Assembly (NCBI RefSeq): GCF_002368095.1
Contig: NZ_AP018227.1
Location: 1,322,264-1,386,263 of the forward strand
Direction: 5' to 3'
Length of the DNA: 64,000 nucleotides
Origin: Calothrix parasitica NIES-267
GTDB lineage: Bacteria; Cyanobacteriota; Cyanobacteriia; Cyanobacteriales; Nostocaceae
How positions within the stretch are numbered: the first letter of the stretch is position 1; every line of letters starts with the position of its first letter. This document shows positions 37,464-46,751 of the stretch, in pieces. The notes beneath the pieces are model-generated. The model was not told the origin of the DNA. It worked only from the letters and a program-made list of their open reading frames with translations, and made no database searches. A program made the position numbers and the translations under genes.

Positions 37464-38378
37464 CTATTTCTCCTCTGTGTTTGCTGTGTTTTCTTGGGTT
37501 GCTTCTGGCTTTTCTGGTTTTTCTAAAAGTGCTAAAAAATCATCGATATCTTCTAAAGCATTATTTAGACGTGCTACCGTGATTTTTCCTTCAACAGAAT
37601 CTTTAAAGACATTCTTAAAATTTTTTAAAACCTTGCTAGCATTTTCTAATTGTTGTATTCGGTTATCGGATTGCAATATATCTAATCTTTCTTTAATCCA
37701 GTTTCTCTCTTCTTCATATGTCATTTTCTCTTCCCTGATTAAGGGACGAATTACAAAATGTAGCTCTTTCGCATTATTTTTAATATCAACTCTTATTTTC
37801 ATGAATCCACTTAATTTTTTGAGCATTTCTTGCTGAATTATTAGCTCTCTCAAAATTAATTTATCGCGCTTTTCTAGTTCTTCTCGCAAAGCACCTTGAA
37901 TTTTAGAATTGATAACTAAATCTCCTATCCCTAGGAAAACTCGCTTTTCTGGAAAAAAGTCAGTTTTTTCGAGATTTTTACTAACTTTCTCTAAATTTTC
38001 AGCAATACCGTTAATTTCATCTTTAGTTCTTTCTGGTGCATTGGTAGTAGCCAATTGCTTTAATTTATCAAAGTACTCTTTTAACAGTCGATTATGATTT
38101 TTAATTTCGTTGATTGTGGTAATTATTTCTTCATCTTGAGCGGCATTTTTTTGATATTGCTCTGCTGTTCGATTGAAACCTCTATCAGCTGCTAATATCG
38201 CTTCCGAGCTTGCTTCTATATGTAGTTCCTTTGCTTTTTCCAATAATGTATCCACAGCATCTGTATAACTATCTCCTGCTACTGCGAGATTTTCATATTG
38301 TTTGCTATTACGACAACCAGTTGATAAAGTTGCAATTACAGCAACTAAAACAAAGGTTTTACGAAAGTTATTGAGCAT
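37464..38378 (-). CDS. Predicted lipoprotein, coiled-coil rich
   Basis: 304 residues. Lipoprotein signal sequence with lipobox (VAVIATLSTGC, Cys at about 22). The mature protein is almost entirely helical with long charged coiled-coil stretches (KDEINGIAENLEKVSKNLEKT and EEERNWIKERLDILQSDNRIQ) and ends in a Glu/Pro-rich tail. It is probably anchored at the inner or outer membrane facing the periplasm. Family not recognised. Class A motif 38 bp upstream; forms an operon with the 110-residue protein. Confidence 0.75.
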   Translation of the reverse strand: MLNNFRKTFVLVAVIATLSTGCRNSKQYENLAVAGDSYTDAVDTLLEKAKELHIEASSEAILAADRGFNRTAEQYQKNAAQDEEIITTINEIKNHNRLLKEYFDKLKQLATTNAPERTKDEINGIAENLEKVSKNLEKTDFFPEKRVFLGIGDLVINSKIQGALREELEKRDKLILRELIIQQEMLKKLSGFMKIRVDIKNNAKELHFVIRPLIREEKMTYEEERNWIKERLDILQSDNRIQQLENASKVLKNFKNVFKDSVEGKITVARLNNALEDIDDFLALLEKPEKPEATQENTANTEEK

Positions 38379-38416
38379 AATTGTTTGTTCATTTGAAGAT
38401 GAAACTTGTTGTTATC

Positions 38417-38444
38417 CTTTACGATTCATCTGAGTTTTTATGCA
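38417..38444 (-). promoter_or_regulatory. Class A promoter-like motif (TGCATAA-N14-CGTAAAG)
   Basis: TGCATAA (38444-38438) and CGTAAAG (38423-38417), spacing 14, followed by GATAACAACA as at 51851. 38 bp before the lipoprotein ATG. Confidence 0.72.
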
Positions 38445-38570
38445 CATAACTTAAAAATTTCTTGAAGAATCAGTAAGAATCCTTACGTAGCAAGTATTTA
38501 AACTTCCCGCGTTGCTTCGACCGTCATATAATTACAATCACTGATATATATTTTAGAGGGCGAGTATTAC

Positions 38571-39788
38571 ATGCAACGCCGACAAGGTACGGTGGAAATT
38601 TTTTCTACCTTTATACAATTTGATATAGATAAATTTAATGCTTGGGTAACTGACGCAAAATTAAGACGCAGCATAAAAACTTGTTTGGAAAAATCTGACC
38701 GTCAAGATTCCCATAGCTTCTGGGCACTTTATTGGTATAAAGTGTGGGAAAATTCTGCTCAAGATAGCCAGCAAGATGCACCAAATTACAGTTTCTTGGC
38801 TTATTCCCATCTTTGTGCTTACCTACAAGAAGCTTGCTATTGGGCCGCGAGAAAATCAGCGCTCAATTCCTCGGGACATTCTTCTATTTCAGACTTCTTT
38901 CAAATTGCGATCGCACAAGTTGGTAAAATTTTAAAAGCTTTTAATCCAGAACAAAGTTCTCATTTAAAAAGCTACGCGGAATTATCTTTTGAGCGGATTA
39001 TTCGCGATGTGTTGCGGGTACGTCGGGAAGCTGATATCTGTTCCGACTGGTCTTTACTACATAAAGTCAGCCGTAGAAGGTTGATTAAATCATTGCAAAA
39101 TTTGGGCTTGAACGAAGAAAATATTGCCAACTACGTTTTAGCTTGGGAATGCTTCGGAGAACTTTACACTTCCGGTAATACAGAAATTCGTCAGCGTCGC
39201 AAACCCGATAGAACTGGCTGGGAAGCTATCGCTAAACTTTACAATACTCAACGTTTAACCCGTGGTTTATCTTCCGAGACCGTTAATTCGCAAACTATTG
39301 AAAAATGGCTGACACAGAGCGCTCAAGCGATTCGTAATTTTCTTTATCCCAAATTTGTTTCTGCTGATACTCCCCTCAAAGATGATGGAGATGCTAGTTT
39401 ATTAGATATATTGCCGGGAAACGTGCAAAATTCCTTACTTGCTCAAATGGTCGAGCAGGAAGAAGCAGACAGTTTCAAAAGTCAGCAAACACAGTTAAAC
39501 GAAGTTTTAAATCAAGCCATAGCAGCACTAGACAGTAAATCGCAACAATTGCTGCAAGTCTACTACAGTCAGCAATTTACCCAAACCGAAATTGCCAAAC
39601 AATTAGAAATAAAGCAATATAAAGTATCCCGTCTTCTAAGCAGTATTAGAAAGTCATTGTTAAAAACTCTTACCCAATGGAGTCAAAACACCTTGCATAT
39701 TTCTATAAATTCCGTCGTAATAGATTCTATAAACATTAGCCTAGAGGAATGGCTCAAGTTTAACTACAGTCAAACCGAACAGGTTTAA
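38571..39788 (+). CDS. Sigma-70 family factor (copy 2)
   Basis: 405 residues. The N-terminal half holds a region-2-like core (SFLAYSHLCAYLQEACYWAARK, then LKSYAELSFERIIRDVLRVRREAD, about 85-165). The middle contains a long non-conserved insertion. The C-terminus has a good region-4 helix-turn-helix (ALDSKSQQLLQVYYSQQFTQTEIAKQLEIKQYKVSRLLSSIRKSLL, read in parts, about 325-375). It is unlike primary or group 2 sigma factors and belongs to the divergent cyanobacterial alternative type. DUF1822 follows at 33 bp. Class A motifs lie on both sides within 13 kb, making it the best candidate reader of that motif. GAGGGCGAG precedes the ATG. Confidence 0.82.
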   Translation: MQRRQGTVEIFSTFIQFDIDKFNAWVTDAKLRRSIKTCLEKSDRQDSHSFWALYWYKVWENSAQDSQQDAPNYSFLAYSHLCAYLQEACYWAARKSALNSSGHSSISDFFQIAIAQVGKILKAFNPEQSSHLKSYAELSFERIIRDVLRVRREADICSDWSLLHKVSRRRLIKSLQNLGLNEENIANYVLAWECFGELYTSGNTEIRQRRKPDRTGWEAIAKLYNTQRLTRGLSSETVNSQTIEKWLTQSAQAIRNFLYPKFVSADTPLKDDGDASLLDILPGNVQNSLLAQMVEQEEADSFKSQQTQLNEVLNQAIAALDSKSQQLLQVYYSQQFTQTEIAKQLEIKQYKVSRLLSSIRKSLLKTLTQWSQNTLHISINSVVIDSINISLEEWLKFNYSQTEQV

Positions 39789-39820
39789 AAATAAAAAGTT
39801 AAAATCCGTAGGGAGCCATT

Positions 39821-40978
39821 TTGATTATGTTCAACACAGACATTCCGTTAATTCTCGATTCGCGTCATTTGTACTTGGAAATTCCTCAATCTTCCCAAGT
39901 GTCGGAACAAAACTACTCAACTCCGGGTGCTTCTCGACGTGCTTGGATAAATCAACTTTGTCTAAAAGCATTTTTACCTTGGTTTGAATCAGAAATGGCT
40001 CCCGATGCTAAATTGTCCGTGAATTATGCAGCGCTACCGAGTTTCTGGGAATTGGTTAACGGAACACCTATAAATTTTGATGATTATCGTTTAATATTAA
40101 TTCCCACCTTAGCAGTTGATGGTGATGAATTGCGGGTACCCCAGGAATGGGTAGATATCCCAGAATTAGCAGCCGACTATTACATTGGAGTTGAAGTAAA
40201 CCCCGATGATAATTTTGTCAAAATATTTGGTTATACAACTCATGAAAATCTTGTAAATAAAGGGATTTTAGATAATAACGACCGAAATTACAGTTTAGAA
40301 AGCGAAGATTTGATTGACGATATTAATGTATTAGCTGTTGCTCAAGAATTTAATAATTCAGAAACTTTACGAGCCGAAATAACTCCTTTAGAATCAACAC
40401 CAGAAACCCAAGCAAAAAATTTTTTAGAACGTTTGGGAAACCCCGAAATTAAATTCCCACGTTTAGAAATTCCCTTTTCAGTTTGGGGTTCGTTAATAGC
40501 ACAATCAAGCTGGAGAAAAAAACTATACGCAAAGCGTCAAGGTTTACCCGTCGAACAATCAATTACTCAATGGTTGCAAGAGGGAATTAAAAACTTATCT
40601 CAAATCTGGGGATGGGAGCAAAAAGAATTTGTCATGGCTTCTGGAGGAATGCGGAGTAGCGCATCAGTTCGGGGATTATCCAAAGAATTAACCATAGAAA
40701 ATAATACATATGAATTGCGGATATTACCCAGAGTTGCAGGTGAAGATATAATTTGGAGATTTGAATTACGGAATCCCGTTGCTGGTGGTGAAATACCTGC
40801 TGGTTTCAAACTGCGATTGCTAACCGAAGATTTGCAAGAATTTGAAAACAACGAGGATATTGCAACAGTTTCCACCGACGTATTGTATGTGGAAGTAATC
40901 TTAGAGTCAGGGGAAGGATTAGTTTGGGAAACTGTTCCGGTAGCGGAAGATTGGGAGCGAGAAGTATTGAGATTTTGA
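39821..40978 (+). CDS. DUF1822 protein (sigma-partner copy 2)
   Basis: 385 residues (383 from the ATG at 39827). GGGAG at about 39810-39814 is 6 nt from the TTG at 39821 and 12 nt from the ATG, so the start is uncertain. Same layout as the copy at 24435: an N-terminal part with ASRRAWINQLCLKAFLPWFE; a beta region LILIPTLAVDGDELRVPQEWVDIPELAADYYIGVEV, read in parts; a hinge with LSQIWGW; and a C-terminal beta domain (YELRILPRVAGEDIIWRFELRN). No signal sequence, so cytoplasmic. Recurrent pairing with a sigma-like gene suggests that it regulates or senses for the sigma factor; this is inference from synteny. Confidence 0.87.
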   Translation: MIMFNTDIPLILDSRHLYLEIPQSSQVSEQNYSTPGASRRAWINQLCLKAFLPWFESEMAPDAKLSVNYAALPSFWELVNGTPINFDDYRLILIPTLAVDGDELRVPQEWVDIPELAADYYIGVEVNPDDNFVKIFGYTTHENLVNKGILDNNDRNYSLESEDLIDDINVLAVAQEFNNSETLRAEITPLESTPETQAKNFLERLGNPEIKFPRLEIPFSVWGSLIAQSSWRKKLYAKRQGLPVEQSITQWLQEGIKNLSQIWGWEQKEFVMASGGMRSSASVRGLSKELTIENNTYELRILPRVAGEDIIWRFELRNPVAGGEIPAGFKLRLLTEDLQEFENNEDIATVSTDVLYVEVILESGEGLVWETVPVAEDWEREVLRF

Positions 40979-41004
40979 TATATAAGGTTGTTAATAAAAA
41001 TGAA

Positions 41005-41342
41005 ATTAACCTCACCCCCTGCCCCTCTTCAAGTTATCGGAGAGGGGTGTTTATAATTTCCGAATTTTGTAGGGTGCTGTGACGGTGACGATAATTTATC
41101 AACTTTGACAAAATAATTTGAAACTACCGTCACGCACCAATTTTTATGTTATTTAAAATAATTAATGGCTCTCAATTGGATGCAATACAATACAGATTAA
41201 CCTCACCCCCGTCCCCTCTCCAAGTTATCGGAGAGGGGTGTTTGTAATTTCCGCATTTATAATAATATTTGTAGGGTGCTGTGACGGTGACGATAATTTA
41301 TCAACTTTGACAAAATAATTTGAAACCACCGTCACGCACCAA
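41005..41342. repeat. Direct duplication of a ~140-bp intergenic unit
   Basis: Copies at about 41005-41141 and 41197-41342 share CCTCACCCCC, GAGAGGGGTGTTT and GTAGGGTGCTGTGACGGTGAC through ACCGTCACGCACCAA almost exactly, with 55 bp of unrelated sequence between. Each unit includes an inverted pair GTGACGGT/ACCGTCAC. No gene is present from 40979 to 41814. Confidence 0.75.
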
Positions 41343-41662
41343 TCAAGATTTTGTGACAATTTCGTTAGCCGTAAATTTGATCAAACCTCAAAAAACTTTT
41401 TCTGCAACTGCATAAGGAATAATCGAGTTCTTAATTGAACTTCACCCACAATTACAAAAATCAACAAAATAACAATCATCTTAAAAATATATCGGAGTGC
41501 TAAGTAAGTTCAGATAAACTTTGCTAGCTTAATAAATAAATTTAAAATCTGTAGAGAATATATTTCGTTCGCTATCAGGTAGTTTACACAAAGGTTTTCA
41601 GCTTTACCTAGTTATTTATACAGAGATAATTAGAAAAAATTTATAATTTTTGTGCATGTGGT

Positions 41663-41690
41663 TGCATAAACTTTAAAAGCAATCCTATAA
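41663..41690 (+). promoter_or_regulatory. Possible class A-like motif before the RTX gene
   Basis: TGCATAA (41663-41669) followed after 14 nt by CCTATAA. The second half matches class A poorly. Another TGCATAA lies at 41409. Direction and position (~125 bp upstream) fit the calcium-binding protein gene. Confidence 0.3.
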
Positions 41691-41814
41691 GTACGTGATT
41701 GGAGGAGTAATCACATCAAAGCAAAGTGAGGGGTAGAAAAATAAGGGTAGTAAAAATGCTGCATATGAGAACTTCTTTCAATCAATTACCGCCATTAAGT
41801 AAGAGGGAAAAATT

Positions 41815-43314
41815 ATGCCAAGGGTAAAAAGCACACCTGTAGCTGGTCAACAAGGGTATCCAGGTCCGGGTTTCCTATCCGACTTTTATATTGGAGATTT
41901 GAATCCTAATGGTGCAAATATCATCATTGAAAATGGTGAGGCTAATCTTAAGGTAGACGTATACGACGATAGCAATACTATAGACAAAGATTTTAAAAAC
42001 GATGGGGATAATATTTTTGCTTTAAGTGTTGATGATTCCTCTATTGGTTTTGAACGAGAGATTTATGCATTTGATGAAGAAAAAGATGGTGAACAAATAG
42101 CTTCTGGGGGTTCAGGATCTGTTCGTGGAAAGCATGAAATAGGGCTAAATCAAAGTTCGTCAATTCAAACAGCATATGTATTAATTTACGACGATGATAT
42201 GCCTAGTCGTAGAAGTGAAGGTGATGATTGGGCAAATAATTATGACTTCACATTTGATAATAAGAACGACACTATACTTGCTAAAGCTGGTGACGATACA
42301 ATCAATACCGGAGAAGGTAACGATATCGTTTTTGGGCAAGACGGTAACGATAATATTCAGGGAGGAGAAGGAGAGGACTATTTAAATGGTGGGAATGGTA
42401 AAGATACTTTAGATGGTGGGAATGGTAAAGATACTTTAAATGGGGGGAAGGGTGAAGATATCTTGTCAGGTGGTTATGGTAACGATATTTATATAGTTGA
42501 TAATGTTAATGACGTAATCATCGAAACACCAGGAACGGGTATAGAAACTGTAGAATCTTCTGTTGATTGGGATTTAAAAGATGGCTCGGGATTAGATCAT
42601 CTTTACTTAAAAGGAAATGCGATTAAGGGAATAGGCAATAATCTTAATAATGAAATTTACGGTAATGACTTAGACAATTACTTAGATGGTGGAAATGGTA
42701 CAGATACTTTAGATGGTGGAAAAGGTAAAGATACCTTGTCAGGTGGTTATGGTAACGATATTTATTTAGTTGATGATGTTTATGACGTAATCATCGAAAC
42801 ACCAGGAACGGGTATTGAAACAGTAAAATCTTCTGTTGATTGGGATTTGAAAGATGGTTCGGGATTAGATCATCTTTATTTAATTGGTTATGGTGCAACT
42901 CAAGGTATAGGTAATAATCTTAATAACGAAATTTACGGTAATTATCGAGATAATATCCTTGAAGGTAAAGACGCTAACGATACCTTAATAGGTGGAAATG
43001 GTGATGATACTTTAACAGGTGGAAATGACGCTGATACTTTTGTTTTTGAATCTTTAAAAGAAATATATGGTTCTTCTGGTTCTTACCACGAAGGTATTGA
43101 TACGATTACCGATTTCAAATGGTCTGAAGGGGATAAAATTCAAATATCAAAAGTAGGCTTTGGTGCAAGCGATACGAATCAATTTATTTATGACAGTAGC
43201 ACTGGTGCGTTATCTTTTGATGCTTCAGCTAGCGATAGTATTGCAGCAATACAGTTTGCAACTCTTTCACCCGGTATTAATTTTGTCGCCAGTCGTGATA
43301 TTAATTTAGTTTAA
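41815..43314 (+). CDS. RTX/hemolysin-type calcium-binding repeat protein
   Basis: 499 residues without a Sec signal. The N-terminal 150 residues form an acidic beta-rich domain not recognised further. From about 160 come calcium-binding nonapeptides (GGNGKDTLDGG, GGKGEDILSGGYGNDIY). They alternate with a ~90-residue module (VDNVNDVIIETPGTGIETV, SSVDWDLKDGSGLDHLYL, GNNLNNEIYGN) that is present twice in nearly identical form at about 42478 and 42742, so it is a recent internal duplication. The C-terminus (DADTFVFESL, ITDFKWSEGDKIQIS) resembles the uncleaved type I secretion signal region. Secretion through a TolC-type exporter is expected; no exporter is in the window. RBS GAGGG before the ATG. 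Confidence 0.85.
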   Translation: MPRVKSTPVAGQQGYPGPGFLSDFYIGDLNPNGANIIIENGEANLKVDVYDDSNTIDKDFKNDGDNIFALSVDDSSIGFEREIYAFDEEKDGEQIASGGSGSVRGKHEIGLNQSSSIQTAYVLIYDDDMPSRRSEGDDWANNYDFTFDNKNDTILAKAGDDTINTGEGNDIVFGQDGNDNIQGGEGEDYLNGGNGKDTLDGGNGKDTLNGGKGEDILSGGYGNDIYIVDNVNDVIIETPGTGIETVESSVDWDLKDGSGLDHLYLKGNAIKGIGNNLNNEIYGNDLDNYLDGGNGTDTLDGGKGKDTLSGGYGNDIYLVDDVYDVIIETPGTGIETVKSSVDWDLKDGSGLDHLYLIGYGATQGIGNNLNNEIYGNYRDNILEGKDANDTLIGGNGDDTLTGGNDADTFVFESLKEIYGSSGSYHEGIDTITDFKWSEGDKIQISKVGFGASDTNQFIYDSSTGALSFDASASDSIAAIQFATLSPGINFVASRDINLV

Positions 43315-43336
43315 GAATAACTTCTCTCCAAACCGG

Positions 43337-43408
43337 GCTACGGTGTATACACAAGTATTCTGAGTTTCTTTCACAACGTTTAGATCCCCCACTACCCCCC
43401 CTTCAAAA
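43337..43408. repeat. Left part of an outer GCTACGGTGTA element, interrupted
   Basis: GCTACGGTGTATACACAAG matches the end of the MITE family, and ACGTTTAGATCCCCC matches its interior. It is split at 43408 by the inner element; sequence after 43632 continues it (CCTTCAAAAGGGGGG). Its own right end is not clear. Confidence 0.55.
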
Positions 43409-43632
43409 GCTACCGTGTACACACAAGTCTTAAAATCCTATCTGGAAGCGGCTTTTGGATTCAGGTAAAAATCGCTCAAAGCCTGTCATTGCGAGGAGGA
43501 ACGACGAAGCAATCCCACAATGTTGCGATGATCCACAGCTTCGCTGAATACTTCGCACAGCGAATAATGACGATTTAAGGGGTCTAAAATCCCTGAAACG
43601 TATGCGGAGAGTACTTGTGTGTACACCGTAGC
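43409..43632. mobile_element. MITE, GCTAC(G/C)GTGTACACACA family, nested copy with 9-bp target duplication
   Basis: 224 bp from GCTACCGTGTACACACAAG to CTTGTGTGTACACCGTAGC, flanked by CCTTCAAAA on both sides (43400-43408 and 43633-43641). It carries inside another repeat (about 43480-43575, from GTCATTGCGAGGAGGAACG to AATGACG), so three levels are nested. No gene. Confidence 0.78.
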
Positions 43633-43883
43633 CCTTCAAAAGGGGGGATTGAATTTAAAGTCTCCCTTTTCAAGGGGAGCCATTGCGTTACAAAGAGAAG
43701 TTGGGGGGGAGATGTTCTATGCTCTTCCCGCCAAACTGAGCCGCACCTGCGGTGAACGGGGGGTTCCCCCCGTTGTAGCAAATGGCGTGGATTTAGGGGA
43801 TTTTAGAAAATTTGTGTACGCATTACCCTTCCAGGGAAGAGATTGGGGCTTAGGTTCATATTGAAAACCATTAATTAACAAAT

Positions 43884-46598
43884 ATGCTTAATTTCAATAA
43901 ACCAATATCATTTCTACCGTTATTTATTACCGCTAATTTATTGATAAATTTATTAGCGAAAATTCCTTTATCACAAGCACAAGTTATTTCCGACCAAACT
44001 TTACCCAATCCTACCGTAGTAAATAAAAATAATAATACCAACATTATTACTGGAGGAACGCAAGCTGGGAGTAATTTATTCCATAGTTTTCAAGAGTTTT
44101 CCATCAAGAATGGGAATACCGCTTCTTTTCAACATAATGCGGATATTACTAATATTCTTTCTCGTGTTACTGGTAAACTTCCCTCAAATATTGATGGCTT
44201 AATTAATGTACTGCAAAATAATGGTGCCCTAAGCAACGCTAATTTATTTTTGATTAATCCTAATGGAATAGTTTTTGGACAAGAGGCTAGTTTAAATATT
44301 GGCGGTTCTTTTATCGCTAGTACTGCTGATAGTTTCATCTTCGAGAATGGAACCGAATTTAGTGCTGTTAATCCTGTAGATAATCAACCTTTGTTAACAA
44401 TCAATGTACCTGTTGGTTTACAGTTTGGAACTAATCCGGGTGCGATAATTAACGAATCATTTGCGGGTGATGTGGGTTTAGAAGTCCAATCAGGTAATAC
44501 ATTAGCACTGGTGGGTGGGAATGTAGAATTACCTGGTGGTGTTCTTACGGCTTTAGATGGGAGAATCGAATTAGGTAGCGTTGCGAGTCCGGCAATAGTA
44601 AGTTTAAAATCAATAGAATCCGGTTTTGCTTTGGGATATGAAGAAGTAGAAAAATTTGGTGATATTCAACTATCTCAATTTGCATTCGTTGATGTTGGTG
44701 GCGATATCGGTGGAGATGCAGCAATTAATTCTCGGAATCTTAAAGTAGAAGATGGTTCGCAAATTTCATCTGTAATTTTTTCTCAGGGTAAGGGTAGCAA
44801 TATAGTTGTAAATGCAACAGAAAATATTGAATTAATTGGTACTTCTGAGGATGGTGAATTTTATAGTGGTTTTATTTCTCAATTAGAATTTGGTGCAACT
44901 GGTAAAAGTGCTAATTTATTACTTGTTGCCAATCAGTTATTTATTAATGATGGAGCAACTATATCTTCAAATAATTTAAGCAGTGGTATCGGCGCAAATA
45001 TAACTATTAGTACAAGAAATCTAGAATTGAGTGGTACGAATATTTTAGATAACCCTAGTGGAATATTTACCCTTACCCAAGGAATTGCTAAAGCTGGAAA
45101 CATTGCGATCGCAACAGATAATTTATTGTTACAAGATGGAGGACAAGTATCATCTATTACGCGAACCTCCGGGGAAGGGGGAAATATTGAAATTGTAGCT
45201 AAAGAATCCTTAACTGCTAGGGGAATGTCAAATACTGATAAAGTAAGTAGCGGTATTTTTGCACAAACTTTCGGAACAGGTTTTGCTGGGACTTTGAAAA
45301 TTGAAACCAATCAGTTAGGTTTATTGAGTGGGGCACAAATTAATTCCGATACTTTCGCAGATGGTGCAGGTGGAGAGATTGTTATAAATGCTCAGAATAT
45401 TGATATATCAGGGATTGCATTAGATGCAAATGGAGAGGTTATTTCCTTTAAAGACCGACTCGTAATTAACAGTGGTATATTTGCAAGTAATGGCCCCAAT
45501 TCTTCAGGTAATGCTGCATCTCTAACTATCAACACAAATAATTTGAATATGAGCGATGGTGCAATTGTTCAAACTTCTACTTTAGGTAGTGGTGATGCTG
45601 GTACTTTAACCATTGATGCGAAAAATATTTATCTATCAGGAATTAGTAAAAATCAACTTTTTCCCACTGCTATTCTTAGCGCTTCTGGTGGTGTGACTGG
45701 TGGAGATTTTGTCGGTTTTCCTGAAGCAACTGGTAAAGGTGGTGCAGTTAATATCACCACCAATAACTTAACTGTAGAAAATCAAGCTCAAGTTGCTCTG
45801 ACCAGTCTGAATTCTACCGATGCTGCTCAAGGTGCTGGAAATTTAGATATTAATGCTGAAAATATTACTTTAAGCAACGGTGGTAAACTCAATGCTCAAA
45901 GTAATTCTGGCAATGGTGGCAATATCAATCTCAATTTAAAAGATTTATTAATCTTACGCGATAATAGTTTCATTTCCACTACTGCCGGAAGTGCCGAACA
46001 AGGTGGTGATGGAGGTAATATTGACATCAATGCCGAAGATGGTTTTGTGGTAGCGTTTCCCAATCAAAACAGTGATATAACAGCAAATGCTTTCAGCGGT
46101 CAAGGTGGTGCAATTAATATTAACGCTATCGGTATATATAATCTTGGGGTTGGTAATTCGAGGGAAACCAATACAACTAATGATATTGATGCTAGTTCGG
46201 AATTTGGACAAGCTGGTTCAATTCTACTAAATACTCCAGATGTCGATCCTAATCGTGGTGTAATTGAACTACCATCAAACCTAGTTGATGCATCAGATCA
46301 GGTTGCTCAAGCTTGTACTCCCAGAGGAAGACAAAATGCTAGCACCTTTATCGCTACTGGAAGGGGAGGTTTACCGTTAAGTCCCAATCAACCTGTAAGG
46401 AAACCTGCGGTAATTACAAGTTGGGTTGATTTACCGTCGCAGAATCAAAGTGAGGAAGTAAGCAGTAGTAAACAGGAAATAGAAAGAAAAAGAATTGTAG
46501 AAGCTCAGAAGTTTGTTGTGGATAAGAATGGGGATGTTTTGCTCGTAGCGGAATCAGAAGAAGCTGGTATGGGTAAATCTGGATTGAGTTGTGGTTGA
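43884..46598 (+). CDS. Two-partner-secretion adhesin (haemagglutination-activity domain), copy 1
   Basis: 904 residues. Signal sequence (LPLFITANLLINLLAKIP, cut near SQAQ). The TPS/haemagglutination domain covers about 35-290: [76 protein letters not shown]. Next comes a long beta-helix of degenerate repeats (INAQNIDISG, DGGQVSSIT, GNGGNINLNL). A conserved end follows: QACTPRGRQ, then [23 protein letters not shown] and SWVDLPSQ, which also ends the next gene. Export needs an outer-membrane TpsB partner with POTRA domains, which is not in the window. It is probably a cell-surface or sheath protein. No class A or B motif is found upstream. Confidence 0.88.
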   Translation: MLNFNKPISFLPLFITANLLINLLAKIPLSQAQVISDQTLPNPTVVNKNNNTNIITGGTQAGSNLFHSFQEFSIKNGNTASFQHNADITNILSRVTGKLPSNIDGLINVLQNNGALSNANLFLINPNGIVFGQEASLNIGGSFIASTADSFIFENGTEFSAVNPVDNQPLLTINVPVGLQFGTNPGAIINESFAGDVGLEVQSGNTLALVGGNVELPGGVLTALDGRIELGSVASPAIVSLKSIESGFALGYEEVEKFGDIQLSQFAFVDVGGDIGGDAAINSRNLKVEDGSQISSVIFSQGKGSNIVVNATENIELIGTSEDGEFYSGFISQLEFGATGKSANLLLVANQLFINDGATISSNNLSSGIGANITISTRNLELSGTNILDNPSGIFTLTQGIAKAGNIAIATDNLLLQDGGQVSSITRTSGEGGNIEIVAKESLTARGMSNTDKVSSGIFAQTFGTGFAGTLKIETNQLGLLSGAQINSDTFADGAGGEIVINAQNIDISGIALDANGEVISFKDRLVINSGIFASNGPNSSGNAASLTINTNNLNMSDGAIVQTSTLGSGDAGTLTIDAKNIYLSGISKNQLFPTAILSASGGVTGGDFVGFPEATGKGGAVNITTNNLTVENQAQVALTSLNSTDAAQGAGNLDINAENITLSNGGKLNAQSNSGNGGNINLNLKDLLILRDNSFISTTAGSAEQGGDGGNIDINAEDGFVVAFPNQNSDITANAFSGQGGAININAIGIYNLGVGNSRETNTTNDIDASSEFGQAGSILLNTPDVDPNRGVIELPSNLVDASDQVAQACTPRGRQNASTFIATGRGGLPLSPNQPVRKPAVITSWVDLPSQNQSEEVSSSKQEIERKRIVEAQKFVVDKNGDVLLVAESEEAGMGKSGLSCG

Positions 46599-46751
46599 TA
46601 AAGTTTGCTCCCGTAGTTAACTCCCTTAACAAGAGTCAATGAATTAAATTATACATTATCTTTATATTTGATAGAAGTATTTTCACCTAAAACTATTTAG
46701 ATATATGTCAATATGATTGGGATTAACCACAAATTTTGGCATATATAAAGC

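Noticed and set aside
43430-43864. Overlapping ORFs of 65-81 codons around 43.4-43.9 kb
   Set aside because: They are translations of nested MITEs with no start signals or conserved motifs.
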